NCBI GenBank assembly: GCA_035359995.1 | Contig: DAORZT010000004.1 | Location: 1 to 64,000 of the forward strand | DNA length: 64,000 nt | Source: JAKPCT01 sp029553165 | GTDB taxonomy: Bacteria; Bacillota; UBA4882; UBA8346 | Direction: 5' to 3' | The notes under the pieces: generated by a model | What the model saw: the letters and a program-made list of their open reading frames with translations, nothing else | Databases searched by the model: none | What the model was told of the DNA's origin: nothing | Translations under genes and position numbers: made by a program | Part shown: piece after piece, positions 57,100 to 64,000 of the stretch | Layout of the letters: every line of letters starts with the position of its first letter | How positions within the stretch are numbered: position 1 is the stretch's first letter

Positions 57100-58572
57100 A
57101 TGGATCAACAAGAGGTAAGAACGCGATTTGCCCCGAGTCCGACGGGGTATCTACATATTGGTGGTGCCAGAACGGCAATTTATGACTGGTTACTGGCAAA
57201 ACAAAGAGGCGGAAAGTTTCTCTTAAGGATCGAAGATACAGACCGGAACCGTTTTGTCCCGGATTCGTTAGCGGATATAACTGCCAGTTTACGTTGGTTA
57301 GGATTGGATTGGGACGAAGGACCGGAGGTTGGCGGTGAATATGGACCTTACTTTCAGTCAGAACGGTTAGAGATTTACCACCGTTATGCCGAACAGTTAA
57401 TCAATGAAGGTAAGGCTTATTATTGTTACTGTTCAGCCGAGCGTCTGCAGGAACTGCGTCAAAGTCAACAGCAAGTTGGATATGATCGGCATTGCCGGGA
57501 GCTTAGTGCCGAAGAGCGGCAGCAATTGGAGCAGAGCGGATGCAAAAAAGTAATCCGCTTTAAGACTCCGTTGTCTGGTAAAACTGTTGTGAAAGACGGA
57601 ATCCGTGATGAGATGTCGTTTGATAACAGTACATTGGAAGACTTGGTGTTGATCAAATCTGATGGTTTTCCAACCTATCATTTTGCAAATGTTGTTGATG
57701 ATCATTTGATGCAGGTTACGCATGTCTTACGGGGCGAGGAGTGGATTGCGAGCACTCCAGTACATGTTTTGCTGTATCAGGCTTTTGGCTGGGAACCACC
57801 TCAATTTGTTCATTTATCAATCTTTCTGTCTCCTGATGGAAAGGGTAAGTTAAGCAAGCGTCATGGTGCAACCAGTGCCAAAGAATACCGTGAACAAGGC
57901 TATTTGCCGGAAGCTTTATTTAACTTCCTGTTATTGTTAGGCTGGAATCCTGGTACTGATCAGGAGATCTTCTCTAAGGAGGAAGCGATCGCCAGTTTTA
58001 GTCTGGAACGGGTCAATGCTTCACCGGTAAGATTTTCTACGGATAAACTTAACTGGCTAAATGGAGTCTATATTCGCAAGTTAACCCCTGTTGAGCTGGC
58101 AAATCGTTGCCTACCGTTTTTACAAAAGCAAGGATTACTGCCCGAACCCTGTCCAGCAGACCGGTTTGATTACCTCGTTTCATTAATGCCATTAGTTCAG
58201 GAACGCTTAAAATTACTGACGGAGATTGGTGACTGGGTTGATTTCTTCCTCAAAGAAGAGATTGAGACACCTGGTGTTGAGTTGTTGATTCCCAAAAAGA
58301 TGGACCAGGCCTTAACTTTAAAAGTGTTGGAGAGTGTCTATACAGCTCTTGAAAAAGTAGATGATAGCTTTAATGAGCAAGAACTTGAGGCGGCATTACA
58401 TCATTTGCCGGAACAATTGGAGATTAAGGCCGGACAGTTATTTATGCCATTGAGAGTAGCAATTACCGGGAAGACAGCGACTCCCGGCATCTATGAAACA
58501 ATGCATGCTCTTGGGAAAGGACGCGTTTTAAAACGGGTACAAGCGGCGATTGGCAGGTTGAGGGAGGAATAG
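57100..58572 (+). CDS. gltX: glutamyl-tRNA synthetase GltX
   Basis: 490 residues from ATG at 57100, after GAGGGAG. Class I HIGH variant in SPTGYLHIGGARTAIYDWLL near residue 18 and KLSKRHGA near residue 249; a zinc site is suggested by YCYCSAERL and the Cys in DRHCREL. It charges tRNA-Glu. With gatCAB in the same window it is probably non-discriminating, also charging tRNA-Gln with Glu for later amidation (inference; no glnS is seen). The tRNA-Gln and tRNA-Glu genes are only 2 kb away. Confidence 0.95.
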   Translation: MDQQEVRTRFAPSPTGYLHIGGARTAIYDWLLAKQRGGKFLLRIEDTDRNRFVPDSLADITASLRWLGLDWDEGPEVGGEYGPYFQSERLEIYHRYAEQLINEGKAYYCYCSAERLQELRQSQQQVGYDRHCRELSAEERQQLEQSGCKKVIRFKTPLSGKTVVKDGIRDEMSFDNSTLEDLVLIKSDGFPTYHFANVVDDHLMQVTHVLRGEEWIASTPVHVLLYQAFGWEPPQFVHLSIFLSPDGKGKLSKRHGATSAKEYREQGYLPEALFNFLLLLGWNPGTDQEIFSKEEAIASFSLERVNASPVRFSTDKLNWLNGVYIRKLTPVELANRCLPFLQKQGLLPEPCPADRFDYLVSLMPLVQERLKLLTEIGDWVDFFLKEEIETPGVELLIPKKMDQALTLKVLESVYTALEKVDDSFNEQELEAALHHLPEQLEIKAGQLFMPLRVAITGKTATPGIYETMHALGKGRVLKRVQAAIGRLREE

Positions 58573-58599
58573 ATTTTCCTAACCATCAAATAAATATTG

Positions 58600-58640
58600 G
58601 GCTGTTGCAAACTTTTTCAAGTAAAAGCAACAGCCTTTTT
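58600..58640 (+). terminator. terminator after gltX
   Basis: GGCTGTTGC (58600-58608) pairs with GCAACAGCC (58627-58635), with an inner ACTT/AAGT pair, followed by TTTTT. Confidence 0.75.
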
Positions 58641-58675
58641 GCTTTCCGATGATGGAAAAACAGTCAAGTGAACGC

Positions 58676-60208
58676 TTATCGATCAAATTTAGGCCCGTTT
58701 GATGGCGGTGTTTTGTCTGGTTTATAGTTTGATTTGTATTCATTATTCTTTGATTTATAAAAATAATCTTTCTTAAGTTTTTCAATTTGTTCAATAACAG
58801 TCTCAGGGTTTTTGATGATATTTTCTAACCCTTTAATATTGATAGATGATTTTTTAACAAATGATTCGGGGCATTGTTCTATTGTGTCAAGAATTTTTAT
58901 CATATTTTCTCCGGCCTTAATCAAAACGTCTATTTCAAATGCTGTCTTTTGCAGCTCTTTTTTTACAGGCCCATCCGGTATGATATCGCTTAAACCATCA
59001 CATTTTTCTTTAATAATTTTTTCTTTGTCGTTACGTATTTTAATGAGAAAAGTTTCTAATTTAAAATTTCCCGGTATTAGATTGCTATCTTCAGCCTGTA
59101 ATTCAGATATAATTTTATTCAGTTCATATTCAGCAGAATCAAGATACAATTTTAGTGATTTTTCCTGTAAATGTCCGATCTTTTCAATACATTCCTCTAA
59201 ATGGCTTTCTATAGCTTTTTGAAAAAACTTAATGTTGTACTGCTTACTGGTTGGATTAGGATTTTTCTTTGCAATTTGTTCTTGAGAAGCGCTGAATTTT
59301 CCCTCAATTGTTTTGCTTGGATTTTCTTCTTTTATGAGCTTATCCAGTCGAAGGAGGTCGTTGATAAGCTGTTTTTCTTTAAATAATTCTTCATTAATTG
59401 CTGCAATTAATTCGTTTCTTTTCTGTATCGATCCTCCATTTAGATCAGCACCATTTTTCTCAAGTTCATTCATGATGGATGATTTTTGTCGCGTAAGACC
59501 TTCGGCATCAGTTTCAAGCCCTCCGGGAATAAGAAGCGTCGTTGTAGCTCTATTTTGAGGAGGAATAGTTTTGATGGCGATTTTAATATCTTCCAGATGA
59601 AGTTTGGTTTCTTGATCGGGATTTTCATTTAGTAGTGCATTAATTTTCATGGATAATTGATCGAGAGGAATCTGGACGCTAATCTGTTCATTGATGCTTT
59701 TATATTGTTCTTCAATTGAGTTTCTGTCCAATGGGCGATTCAACCGAATGGTCTGATTGGTTTCATTAGTGTAATTATTAATAAAGCGTTCAAGGTCCTT
59801 TTCTAAATTAATATAATCATTTTTAAGCTCATCATCATAAAAATATGGATTAGAGCTTTCGTTAAGATGTCTGTTAAATTGTTGCAGTTTGGTCAGGAGT
59901 TCGGAGAGCGGAACATCTTCTTTTAGTGCTTCTTTAAGAGCAGGTATTTGCTGATATAACGACTCCATATTGATACTGAATTCATCGGGAAGATTGATTT
60001 CAATTTGTTGATCCGGATTCTTTTCAAGAGCAGCATTGATATTATTGCGTAATTGTCTAAATTTGGTACTACGAATTATAGCATTGAGAAATTGTTGATC
60101 TTTAATCAAAGCCGGAGATTCACTGCCTGCTAAATTCTTGACTTCTTCATTAAGGATCTTAATATACTCATCAATTTTTACGCTAATTTTTTTCAATTCA
60201 TATTGCAT
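58676..60208 (-). CDS. large helical orphan protein, unknown
   Basis: 510 residues, start ATG with AAGGAG 8 bases upstream. Nearly all helix-forming and rich in Lys, Glu, Asn, Ile and Leu; no signal peptide or membrane helix. Repeated themes occur, such as NNINAALEKNPDQQIEINLPDEF and MKINALLNENPDQETKLHLEDI, which look like two diverged copies of one motif about 150 residues apart. I do not recognise a family. It is a lone gene between gltX and the tRNA cluster, a typical site for acquired DNA. The 281 bases to the tRNAs hold only the tRNA promoter. Confidence 0.65.
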   Translation of the reverse strand: MQYELKKISVKIDEYIKILNEEVKNLAGSESPALIKDQQFLNAIIRSTKFRQLRNNINAALEKNPDQQIEINLPDEFSINMESLYQQIPALKEALKEDVPLSELLTKLQQFNRHLNESSNPYFYDDELKNDYINLEKDLERFINNYTNETNQTIRLNRPLDRNSIEEQYKSINEQISVQIPLDQLSMKINALLNENPDQETKLHLEDIKIAIKTIPPQNRATTTLLIPGGLETDAEGLTRQKSSIMNELEKNGADLNGGSIQKRNELIAAINEELFKEKQLINDLLRLDKLIKEENPSKTIEGKFSASQEQIAKKNPNPTSKQYNIKFFQKAIESHLEECIEKIGHLQEKSLKLYLDSAEYELNKIISELQAEDSNLIPGNFKLETFLIKIRNDKEKIIKEKCDGLSDIIPDGPVKKELQKTAFEIDVLIKAGENMIKILDTIEQCPESFVKKSSINIKGLENIIKNPETVIEQIEKLKKDYFYKSKNNEYKSNYKPDKTPPSNGPKFDR

Positions 60209-60412
60209 GAAGCTACTCCTTGAAAAATATACAGTAATTTTGATAATAACTGATTTATATTCAAATTCTTCTTATTGGTCAAGGATACCTTCATTTAGGG
60301 GATTAGATTTTCAAAGTTCTCTGTGAAAGATTGAACAGAGACAATTAAGTGTCATTAAATTACTTGATAATGGCATCTTAATGATTGGTATTATCTGCTA
60401 TTATTCTGTACC

Positions 60413-60441
60413 TTGACTTAATCAAGCGTAGCTGATATAAT
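60413..60441 (+). promoter_or_regulatory. strong promoter of the tRNA cluster
   Basis: TTGACT (60413-60418), a 17-base spacer, TATAAT (60436-60441) with an upstream TGA, 48 bases before tRNA-Gln. It would transcribe tRNA-Gln, the half-tRNA array and tRNA-Glu as one precursor. Confidence 0.8.
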
Positions 60442-60489
60442 ATATTGTGCACATAAAAGCGTGTTAAATGCTATCGACTAATCGTGCCT

Positions 60490-60563
60490 TGGGGGATCGT
60501 CTAGTGGTAGGACAACGGGTTCTGGCCCCGTCAGCGAGGGTTCGAGTCCTTCTCCCCCAGCCA
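60490..60563 (+). tRNA. tRNA-Gln (anticodon CUG)
   Basis: Complete cloverleaf: acceptor TGGGGGA/TCCCCCA, D arm GTCT/GGAC, anticodon stem ACGGG/CCCGT with loop TTCTGGC, T arm GAGGG/CCTTC with TTCGAGT, discriminator G and encoded CCA. Anticodon CTG reads CAG codons. First gene of the tRNA cluster. Confidence 0.95.
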
Positions 60564-60602
60564 ATGAAGATTTAGAGGCATTGTCAAACGAAAAGCTAAA
60601 AT

Positions 60603-60882
60603 GGTCTTATCGTCTAGAGGCGTCGTTTGCAAAGCAAACGCAGACACCGCCCTCTNNNNNNNNNNNNNNNNNNNNNNNNNNNNNNNNNNNNNNNNNNNNN
60701 NNNNNNNNNNNNNNNNNNNNNNNNNNNNNNNNNNNNNNNNNNNNNNNNNNNNNNNCGGCGAAATGTAGGGTCAAACGAAAGTATAAATTATGGTCTTATC
60801 GTCTAGAGGCGTCGTTTGCAAAGCAAACGCAGACACCGCCCTCTCACGGCGAAATGTAGGGTCAAACGAAAGTATAAATTAT
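60603..60882 (+). repeat. 91-bp tandem array of hairpin-bearing 5'-half tRNA-Glu copies
   Basis: One unit (60792-60882) is complete and another begins at 60603 but runs into the assembly gap. Each unit carries the tRNA-Glu acceptor 5' strand, D arm and anticodon arm (loop CTCTCAC), but stops after CACGGCG and lacks the T arm and 3' acceptor strand. The D-loop holds an extra hairpin, CGTTTGC-AAA-GCAAACG (60624-60640 and 60813-60829), while the D stem is kept as GTCT/AGAC. A short spacer with GTCAAACGAAA leads to the next copy. Sequences on both sides of the gap are in phase with a further 2+91k bases, so copy number is unknown. A mis-assembly cannot be excluded. Confidence 0.8.
60656..60755. 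other. assembly gap of exactly 100 N
   Basis: A conventional placeholder of unknown true length. It interrupts the 91-bp array: the left flank ends CCTCT and the right begins CGGCG, and the intact unit has only CA between these words. Any apparent reading frame across it is not real. Confidence 0.98.
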
Positions 60883-60958
60883 GGTCTTATCGTCTAGAGG
60901 CCTAGGACACCGCCCTCTCACGGCGGAGACACGGGTTCGAATCCCGTTAAGACTACCA
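60883..60958 (+). tRNA. tRNA-Glu (anticodon CUC), intact copy
   Basis: 76 bases with encoded CCA. Acceptor GGTCTTA/TAAGACT (first pair G-U), D arm GTCT/GGAC, anticodon stem CCGCC/GGCGG with loop CTCTCAC (anticodon CTC), T stem ACGGG/CCCGT with the standard TTCGAAT loop. Close to the bacterial tRNA-Glu consensus and surely functional. It is the only undamaged Glu copy in the cluster and is followed by its own terminator. Confidence 0.95.
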
Positions 60959-60968
60959 AACGAATTTC

Positions 60969-60993
60969 AACCACGGTTATTCCGTGGTTTTTG
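60969..60993 (+). terminator. terminator after intact tRNA-Glu
   Basis: AACCACGG (60969-60976), TTATT, CCGTGGTT (60982-60989), then TTTTGT. Confidence 0.8.
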
Positions 60994-61042
60994 TATTGTT
61001 GGAGATAATAGTCAAAACGAAATTTTAAAGAAAAGTAAATAC

Positions 61043-61150
61043 GGTCTTATCGTCTAGAGGCGACGTTTGCAAAGCAAACGCGGACACCGCCCTCTCACGG
61101 CGGAGACACGGGCATCTTGACAAAGATAACGAATCCCGTTAAGACTACCA
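61043..61150 (+). tRNA. tRNA-Glu-like RNA with hairpins inserted in both D- and T-loops
   Basis: 108 bases aligning with the intact copy over all arms. The D-loop has 17 extra bases, with CGTTTGC-AAA-GCAAACG (61064-61080); the T-loop has 15 extra, with ATCTT-GACA-AAGAT (61114-61127) in place of the two T residues of TTC. Acceptor, D, anticodon (CTC) and T stems are unchanged, and CCA is encoded. Its flanks duplicate those of the intact copy, including a terminator, so it arose by tandem duplication. Could be a pseudogene, a tRNA needing hairpin removal, or an RNA with a non-decoding role. Confidence 0.75.
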
Positions 61151-61160
61151 GCAAAATTTA

Positions 61161-61184
61161 AACCACGGAAAACCGTGGTTTTTT
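61161..61184 (+). terminator. terminator after the hairpin tRNA
   Basis: AACCACGG (61161-61168), AAAA, CCGTGGTT (61173-61180), then TTTT. A near copy of the one at 60969. Confidence 0.8.
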
Positions 61185-61242
61185 GTATTGCAGGAAATAA
61201 TTGTCAGGAAATTGGGACGAAATTTTGCAGAAAAGAAAATAT

Positions 61243-61258
61243 GGTTCTATCGTCTAGA
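61243..61258 (+). pseudogene. 5' fragment of a further tRNA-Glu copy
   Basis: GGTTCTATCGTCTAGA matches the first 16 bases of tRNA-Glu with a transposed base, preceded by the same GACGAAATTTT leader as the copy at 61043. The match then stops abruptly, marking the end of the duplicated block. Confidence 0.65.
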
Positions 61259-61573
61259 TGATGTAATCTGATTGCAATTATAGTAAAAAAACATAATGCA
61301 ATATTTTTGAAATAGATTACATAATTATTGTATTTTTATTAAAAATTATGCTATTATATGTAAAGTGGGTTAATTTTTTATTAATATAATGTAACAAAAA
61401 AGTAATAAGATTCCAAGAATATAATTTTATTGAAAAGAATGCGAGAGTGGGTGGTCAAAAAATTTTTTTATTGATTTTTAAGTCCTGGCATAATCACAGA
61501 ACTACTTATCTTCTATATATTTAATTGGAATTTGCAGTAAAATTTTAATTTATGATATGAAAGGTGTTATCCA
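61259..61573. other. AT-rich intergenic region
   Basis: About 315 bases without a gene that I can see, very rich in A and T. TTGTAT (61328-61333) with TATTAT (61352-61357) may be a weak promoter for the acyltransferase; AAAGGTG lies before its ATG. Confidence 0.5.
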
Positions 61574-63040
61574 ATGTTATTTAATTCATTAGAGTTTTTA
61601 ATCTTTTTTCCGTTGGTTATAGCTTTGTATTTTATTTTGCCGCATAAGTTTCGCTGGGCATTATTATTGTTAGCCAGCTGTATATTTTATATGTATTATA
61701 AGCCAATCTATATTGTTTTACTCATGTTCTCAGCGTATCTTGACTATTGTGTAAGTATTAAAATGGAGGAGACTTCTTCAAAGCAGAAAAAGAAGTTTTA
61801 CTTATTGGTTAGCCTCATTGGGAATCTTGGTTTATTATTTATCTTCAAATACTTTAACTTTTTTAACAGTCTCTTTGGTGCTGCTGTTACCGCATTTGGC
61901 GGGGAATACTCTTTTCGGGGGTTAAACCTGTTGTTACCGATGGGAATCTCTTTTTATACTTTTCAGACGTTAAGTTATACCATTGATGTCTATCGGGGCA
62001 ACAGAAAAGCCGAACGGCATTTTGGATATTTTGCCCTTTATGTAAGCTATTTTCCACAATTGGTTGCCGGTCCGATTGAAAGGTCAGATCGTCTTTTACC
62101 ACAATTGCAGGAGCAACATAATTTTGATTATGATCGGGCAGTCTCCGGTCTGCGCCGCATGTTATGGGGTTTCTTTAAAAAAGTGATTATTGCGGATAAT
62201 CTGGCTGTGGTTGTCAATCCTGTTTTTGCTAATCCGTACAAGTATAACGGATTTACATTATTACTGGGTGTGTTATTCTTTAATATCCAAATTTTCTGTG
62301 ATTTCTCAGCATATTCGGATATTGCGATTGGTTCGGCCCGGGTGATGGGGGTTGAATTGATGGAAAACTTTAGACGTCCGTATTTTGCGAGAAATCTTAA
62401 TGAGTTTTGGCGAAGATGGCACATTTCACTGACTACCTGGTTTAAAGACTATTTATATTTTCCTTTGGGCGGAAGTCGGGTCTCCAGAGCGAGACGGAAT
62501 CTAAATGTAAGTTTGGTCTTTTTAATAAGTGGCCTATGGCATGGAGCCAATTTAACCTTTATAGTCTGGGGAGCTTTCCATGCATTGCTGCAATTTTTTG
62601 GTGAAATAACTAAAAGTTTTCGTGAGCAAATTTATACCCTGCTTCGGATACCTGAGCAGTCAAAGTTCAAGAGAGTATTTCAAATTTTGATCACTTTTAC
62701 GATCGTCTGTTTAGCAGGATTGATCTTTAGAGCTCAAACGCTTTCGGATGCTTATTATATTGCTACACACTTAATTGATTTCGATTCCAATTATAATTTG
62801 AGGGTAGCACTTGAGAATTTGGGACTCAACAGTATGCAAGTTCTATTGATCTTCCTGACATTATTTGCTATTGGAATCATGTTTTTAAAGCATCTTCTGG
62901 AAGAGTTAAATGTTGGACGGTTGATTGACATCAATAGGTATCCAATAGCATTAAGATGGGGCTTGTATCTGTTTCTTCTGTTTTTTATCGTTATTGCCGG
63001 TAGCTTTACCAATCAAGAATTTATCTATTTTCAATTTTAG
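61574..63040 (+). CDS. MBOAT family O-acyltransferase (AlgI/DltB-like)
   Basis: 488 residues with about 11-12 membrane helices. LLPMGISFYTFQTLSYTIDVYRG, YFPQLVAGPIERSDRLLPQL, FWRRWHISLTTWFKDYLYFPLGGSR and catalytic His in LISGLWHGANLTFIVWG (in parts) are diagnostic of the AlgI branch. It passes acyl groups (usually acetyl) across the membrane for modification of a surface polysaccharide. Followed after 17 bases by an SGNH-like partner. The substrate glycan is unknown. Confidence 0.9.
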   Translation: MLFNSLEFLIFFPLVIALYFILPHKFRWALLLLASCIFYMYYKPIYIVLLMFSAYLDYCVSIKMEETSSKQKKKFYLLVSLIGNLGLLFIFKYFNFFNSLFGAAVTAFGGEYSFRGLNLLLPMGISFYTFQTLSYTIDVYRGNRKAERHFGYFALYVSYFPQLVAGPIERSDRLLPQLQEQHNFDYDRAVSGLRRMLWGFFKKVIIADNLAVVVNPVFANPYKYNGFTLLLGVLFFNIQIFCDFSAYSDIAIGSARVMGVELMENFRRPYFARNLNEFWRRWHISLTTWFKDYLYFPLGGSRVSRARRNLNVSLVFLISGLWHGANLTFIVWGAFHALLQFFGEITKSFREQIYTLLRIPEQSKFKRVFQILITFTIVCLAGLIFRAQTLSDAYYIATHLIDFDSNYNLRVALENLGLNSMQVLLIFLTLFAIGIMFLKHLLEELNVGRLIDINRYPIALRWGLYLFLLFFIVIAGSFTNQEFIYFQF

Positions 63041-63057
63041 TCTGGTGAGGGTATGAC

Positions 63058-64000
63058 ATGAAAAAATTTTTGATTAAACTTATGACCTTTATAACACTTT
63101 TTTTGCTGTTAAACATTTTAATAATAGCATTACCGGAGAATGACAATGACTTTTTACATGCGATTACTGATAAACACCAGTTACTAAGGTTAACCCAAAA
63201 CGACAAACGGCTTATCGTTATCGGAGGGTCAAATGTGGCGTTTGGGGTTGACAGTAAAAAAATTGAAGCACAATTAGGTATTAGAGTTATTAATGTTGCT
63301 GTACATGCTGGAATGGGTTTGAAATATACACTTGACGACATAGTCAAATATATCAATAAAGGTGATATTGTACTCTTAATCCCTGAATACCATATGTTTT
63401 ATGATGATAAGTTTTATGGTGGTACCGAGACTATCGAAGTTTTGCGGATCTGTCCGGAGAATTTAAATAGTATATCTTTCAAGCAATTTATCCAGATGTT
63501 TAAGGGATATCCACCCTATGTCAGACGTAAAGTTGGCTATACTGCTTTGAATTTAATGGGTGTCAAAAAATTTGGAGATATCTATTTTCGTGATTCGTTT
63601 AATGAGTACGGGGACTTAGTTGCTCATTTGGAGCGAGAAAATTTAATATTTGATACGAGTTGCCGTTTAGAAAAACTCAATCCCGAAGTCTTTTCTTATA
63701 TTGAACAAATTAAAAGTCAAATCGATGCCCATGAAGGTGTATTATTGATCTCTTTTCCGTCTTTTCATGTAACAGCTTATAATGATGTCCGTAAACAGGT
63801 CAATACTGTTGTCAGAGAATTGAAGAATAATTCTAATCTTAATATAATCTCTAATTTCCAGGACTATATCTTTGATCATGAGTTATTTTATAACTCCATC
63901 TATCATCTGAATGCTGATGGGAGGGAGCTTCGGACTGCGAGGTTAATTAAAGACCTGCAAAGATTGACGGGTGTTGCCGGGATCTCATGGCAACCAAATC
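63058..64000 (+). CDS. SGNH-like partner of the MBOAT acyltransferase (3' end beyond window)
   Basis: Open from ATG at 63058 to the end of the window (314 codons, no stop). One N-terminal membrane helix (LMTFITLFLLLNILIIAL), then VIGGSNVAFGVDS, in which GGSN may hold the nucleophile, and near the end YHLNADGRELRTARLI, the probable catalytic His region. This layout fits the DUF1574/DltD/AlgJ-like periplasmic proteins that complete MBOAT-driven O-acylation. GTGAGGG precedes the start. Confidence 0.75.
   Translation, partial: MKKFLIKLMTFITLFLLLNILIIALPENDNDFLHAITDKHQLLRLTQNDKRLIVIGGSNVAFGVDSKKIEAQLGIRVINVAVHAGMGLKYTLDDIVKYINKGDIVLLIPEYHMFYDDKFYGGTETIEVLRICPENLNSISFKQFIQMFKGYPPYVRRKVGYTALNLMGVKKFGDIYFRDSFNEYGDLVAHLERENLIFDTSCRLEKLNPEVFSYIEQIKSQIDAHEGVLLISFPSFHVTAYNDVRKQVNTVVRELKNNSNLNIISNFQDYIFDHELFYNSIYHLNADGRELRTARLIKDLQRLTGVAGISWQPN

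Noticed and set aside
58812..59222. 136-residue plus-strand reading frame
   Set aside because: It is antisense to the large helical protein gene, has no ribosome-binding site and no recognisable motif.
60581..60859. Open frame running through the N gap and the tRNA repeats
   Set aside because: It includes the 100-N placeholder and consists of tRNA-derived repeat; it is not a protein gene.
60603..60882. CRISPR-like array
   Set aside because: The whole 91-bp unit is repeated and is clearly tRNA-Glu-derived; there are no spacers.

Overview
This window looks like chromosomal DNA from a spore-forming member of the Bacillota that probably has an outer membrane. The Bacillota signature is the order lepA-hemW-hrcA-(chaperonin)-grpE-dnaK-dnaJ-prmA-rsmE, a GatCAB amidotransferase, a DUF4330 protein, and two endospore markers: the germination protease gpr and a short gamma-type SASP-like gene. 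The outer-membrane signature is an RND efflux system carrying its own TolC-like domain and a CsgG-type secretion protein. The combination suggests an atypical diderm spore former (Limnochordia/Hydrogenispora-like or similar); the exact lineage is inference. A run of exactly 100 N at 60656-60755 shows that this is a draft scaffold. TTG starts behind strong ribosome-binding sites are common here.

Layout. 1-5.5 kb: ligA and gatCAB. 5.6-9.8 kb: a tightly overlapping envelope cluster (DUF4330, O-antigen ligase-like, CsaB-like pyruvyl transferase, TagA/WecG). 9.8-11.8 kb: a YitT-family protein and an orphan TctC/Bug binding protein. 11.9-15.3 kb: hisD-hisB-hisH-hisF without hisA. 15.3-22.2 kb: rpsT and a tandem-CsgG protein (minus strand), then gpr, three small membrane-associated unknowns, murJ and a LysE-type exporter. 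22.2-35.1 kb: lepA, a three-copy 102-bp repeat with covarying stems, a TIM-barrel isomerase-like gene, hemW, and the CIRCE-controlled heat-shock operon, which includes an archaeal-type (group III) chaperonin. 35.1-39.2 kb: SNF2 helicase, its unknown partner and an MFS transporter (all minus strand). 39.4-45.8 kb: RND adaptor, an RND-TolC fusion and an SprA-like protein. 45.8-53 kb: two lipoproteins, a TrmB regulator, lysA, and a terpenoid-cyclase-fold/VOC fusion. 53-58.6 kb: MrfA-like helicase, MTA phosphorylase, a 43-aa zinc ribbon, the SASP-like gene and gltX. 58.7-61.3 kb: an orphan helical protein and a peculiar tRNA cluster. 61.6-64 kb: an MBOAT acyltransferase and an SGNH-like partner that runs off the end.

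How the parts connect. GatCAB, one GltX, tRNA-Gln(CUG) and tRNA-Glu(CUC) are the components of the indirect Glu-to-Gln route of tRNA-Gln charging. The most unusual features are: (i) the tRNA-Glu cluster, where 91-bp tandem 5'-half copies carry a hairpin in the D-loop and a further full-length copy carries hairpins in both the D- and T-loops; (ii) the 102-bp repeats after lepA, whose stem changes compensate between units; (iii) the RND-TolC polyprotein with an internal signal-peptide-like junction; and (iv) the group III chaperonin under a perfect CIRCE operator.
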